DNA of 64,000 bases from Bacillus sp. FJAT-28004 (lineage in GTDB: Bacteria > Bacillota > Bacilli > Paenibacillales > Paenibacillaceae): NCBI RefSeq assembly GCF_001280845.1, contig NZ_LGHP01000001.1, positions 2,380,435 to 2,444,434 of the forward strand. The letters run 5' to 3'. The translations under genes and the position numbers were made by a program. A model generated the notes under the pieces. The model worked only from the letters and a program-made list of their open reading frames with translations, ran no database searches and was not told where the DNA came from. Of this stretch, positions 62,247-64,000 are shown piece by piece; position 1 is the first letter of the stretch; each line of letters begins with the position of its first letter.

Positions 62247-63460
62247 TGCTTAATCAATGCAATAAACGGGGACGTTTACTTTTGGTTAGTATAAGCTTTC
62301 TAGTGTTAATCTTTCAAACAGGTTGTTGGAGCACGGATGAGATCGAGGATCTTGGTTTATTTGTTGGCATGGCACTTGATGTAGCTAACCAAACCGAGAT
62401 TGAAAAAAAAATGGACAGGCTCGTTTCTTCATATCGGAAAAAGGATTTAATTACCTTTACGTTGCAAATCATAGATAAACAATCTGAAGGAAAAGATGCT
62501 AATTCTGGCGGAGGTACTACAGCAAAACCCTATATAAATGTGTCAGAGACGGGAGATTCCCTCTTTGAAATGGTAAGGGAATATTCAGCTCGAATGGAAC
62601 GACCCGTTATCGGTCATCATTTGAAGCTGATTGTTATAAATGAGAAGTTATCTCGTCTATACAGTATGAATAATCTTCTTAACTTTGTATTAAGGGACAA
62701 TGATCTTCGACCTAATTGTCTTATCGTCATGAGCAGCGGTTTAGCGAGGAAAGTATTCGATACAAAAGGTAATTCCGTCATTCCGGCCTTTCGCGTTATT
62801 AACATGGTAGAAAATCGTTATCGTACTTTGAAGATTTTACCACCAATGTCTATTATCAAAGTTGAAGGTAAGATGAATGCCAAATCAAGTTATTTGTTGC
62901 AAAATGTTGTTGCTACTGATGGTGAAGTAAAGTTCTCAGGAGCATCCGTCATAAAAGGCAAAACTCAAAAATTTAGAGGAAGATTATCGGAAGATGAGTT
63001 GTTAGGCGTCATGTGGTTATCAGGCAAAGGAAAAGGGGGTTTAGTGAAGAGTTATGATGAAAAAACAAAGCAAGTTATCGCCTATGAAATAAAAACGATG
63101 AAAAGTAAAATGAAATCACAGATCAAGAACGGAAAAATTAGTTTTCATGTGCATATTGAATCAGAAGGCCGGTTGATCGAAGAATGGGTAGTCGCAAATG
63201 AACCTACAGATAATGAATTGAATAGTAAGGCTTTACAATCAACAGAGAAAGAAGTAAGACGACTCGTAAACATAGGATTACGTAAAATTCAAAAAGATTA
63301 TAAAACGGATGTTGTGGGTTTTGGTAAACGATTAAGCATCGAACATCCTAAACAGTGGCAGAAGGTTAAGGATGATTGGGATGATGAGTTCAGTCGGATA
63401 CCGATAACCTATAGCATAAAGCTGACCATTACCGATACTGGCGCAAAACAGGAGCATTAA
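62243..63460 (+). CDS. gerKC: Spore germination lipoprotein, GerC family (C subunit)
   Basis: A 405-residue lipoprotein. The signal sequence ends in the lipobox FQTGC-W followed by STDEIEDLGLFVGMALD, the usual Ger(x)C start. Conserved blocks for the three-domain fold are present (RPVIGHHLKLIVINEKL, FRVINMVENR). The ATG at 62243 follows AAGGAG and overlaps the B subunit stop; an ATG at 62222 is within the upstream gene and lacks a ribosome binding site. The lipid-anchored C subunit completes the receptor. Confidence 0.92.
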   Translation: MMLNQCNKRGRLLLVSISFLVLIFQTGCWSTDEIEDLGLFVGMALDVANQTEIEKKMDRLVSSYRKKDLITFTLQIIDKQSEGKDANSGGGTTAKPYINVSETGDSLFEMVREYSARMERPVIGHHLKLIVINEKLSRLYSMNNLLNFVLRDNDLRPNCLIVMSSGLARKVFDTKGNSVIPAFRVINMVENRYRTLKILPPMSIIKVEGKMNAKSSYLLQNVVATDGEVKFSGASVIKGKTQKFRGRLSEDELLGVMWLSGKGKGGLVKSYDEKTKQVIAYEIKTMKSKMKSQIKNGKISFHVHIESEGRLIEEWVVANEPTDNELNSKALQSTEKEVRRLVNIGLRKIQKDYKTDVVGFGKRLSIEHPKQWQKVKDDWDDEFSRIPITYSIKLTITDTGAKQEH

Positions 63461-63501
63461 TCGTTAATTTAGCGGAAATATCCTGATTTGCTTTCTCAAA
63501 A

Positions 63502-63540
63502 AAACTGCGTGAAATACATATTTCACGCAGTTTGCTTTTA
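63502..63540 (+). terminator. Terminator of the germination operon
   Basis: AAACTGCGTGAAA-TACATA-TTTCACGCAGTTT, perfect 13-bp stem, T-rich tract. Confidence 0.88.
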
Positions 63541-63619
63541 TATCAACTTTTAAGCTATCATAATAGAGTAATGGTCACTTAAATAGAGCATAAAAATAGG
63601 ATTTTTATGGAGGATTTTC

Positions 63620-64000
63620 TTGCGAATGGGACAACATGAGGTGACGGATAGCTACGGATTAGAAATGGAGTTATTTTCGATATGGATGAAAAATAAAGGG
63701 ATGACGAAGTCCACACACCAAGCATACATAAATGATGTTCGTTTTTTTCTACATACTGTACATCCAACTGAAACGAAAAATATTACGAAAATGGATATTA
63801 TGCGTTATATGGCCGTTTGCCGTGAGAAGGGAGCAGGAGACGAAGCGCGCAATCGCAAGCTTTCTTCTTTGCGTTCATTTTTTAAAGCGTTGATCGAGAT
63901 GGAGCATCTAGAAGGCAATCCTGCTGCACTTATTGCAAAGTCGAAACAGGAGAAAAATCGGATTCCCGTTTATTTGGAAGAAAACGAACTTGATGCACTA
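63620..64000 (+). CDS. Tyrosine recombinase/integrase, N-terminal part (cut by the window end)
   Basis: The frame is open to the right edge; 127 codons are visible. The sequence has a phage_int_SAM-type N-domain: FSIWMKNKGMTKSTHQAYINDV, then MDIMRYMAVCREKG, ARNRKLSSLRSFFKAL and GNPAALI, typical of XerC/XerD-like recombinases. The catalytic domain is beyond the window. TTG at 63620 lies 6 bases after GGAGG, with an ATG at 63626 as alternative. It is a second Xer-type enzyme besides XerS 20 kb away. Confidence 0.82.
   Translation, partial: MRMGQHEVTDSYGLEMELFSIWMKNKGMTKSTHQAYINDVRFFLHTVHPTETKNITKMDIMRYMAVCREKGAGDEARNRKLSSLRSFFKALIEMEHLEGNPAALIAKSKQEKNRIPVYLEENELDAL

Overview
The window reads as chromosomal DNA of a spore-forming, moderate-GC Firmicute, most likely Paenibacillus or a close relative. 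Pointers are strong AAGGAGG-type ribosome binding sites with frequent TTG and GTG starts, a XerS recombinase, a tricistronic gerA-type germination operon, a SleB/CwlJ hydrolase, a YpdA-type bacillithiol-disulfide reductase, a YdjO-like zinc-ribbon protein and Bacillus-type LexA boxes. No rRNA, tRNA, CRISPR array, prophage or insertion sequence was seen. The assignment is by family recognition only, without a database search.

Layout, 1-13 kb: a partial P-loop protein, an ABC-F factor, an OmpR/HisKA two-component pair, a cluster of nitrilase, two GNATs and a PhnP-like hydrolase, a structured leader with two terminators before a MutS2-like ATPase without an Smr domain, then thiamine pyrophosphokinase, a TRIC-type channel, a tyrosine phosphatase and an esterase. 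13-26 kb: the pyruvate dehydrogenase operon pdhABCD, an acyl-CoA thioesterase, thyA-folA, the glutamate synthase small subunit, a membrane-anchored glucosaminidase-like protein and topoisomerase III. 26-38 kb: a HAD hydrolase, a small gene behind two LexA boxes, an ABC ATPase/GNAT/DUF3298 cluster, a membrane-tethered Spo0F-like receiver, and a long run MOSC-phosphotransferase-ChbG-MoxR-DUF58-DUF4129, followed by ypdA on the other strand.

38-54 kb: a heterodimeric ABC exporter preceded by a short leader ORF and terminator, XerS, an NmrA-like reductase with tandem palindromic operators, a yybP-ykoY riboswitch controlling a TerC exporter, SleB, a FrnE-like DsbA protein, a lactonase, a second two-component pair, a DCC/SRPBCC-DoxX/DUF4166 operon and an orphan radical SAM enzyme. 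54-64 kb: UppP, a CLC transporter, a DUF5658 membrane protein, a DinG-type helicase behind a structured intergenic region, a germination operon starting with a 41-residue membrane peptide, and the beginning of a second tyrosine recombinase.

Most genes are housekeeping, and most transcription units end in clear intrinsic terminators. The more unusual content is regulatory: at least three intergenic regions with dense inverted repeats (before the MutS2-like gene, the MOSC gene and the DinG gene), a probable leader-peptide attenuator for the ABC exporter, an SOS promoter driving an unrecognised 74-residue protein, and two matching 19-21 bp operators at the NmrA-like gene.
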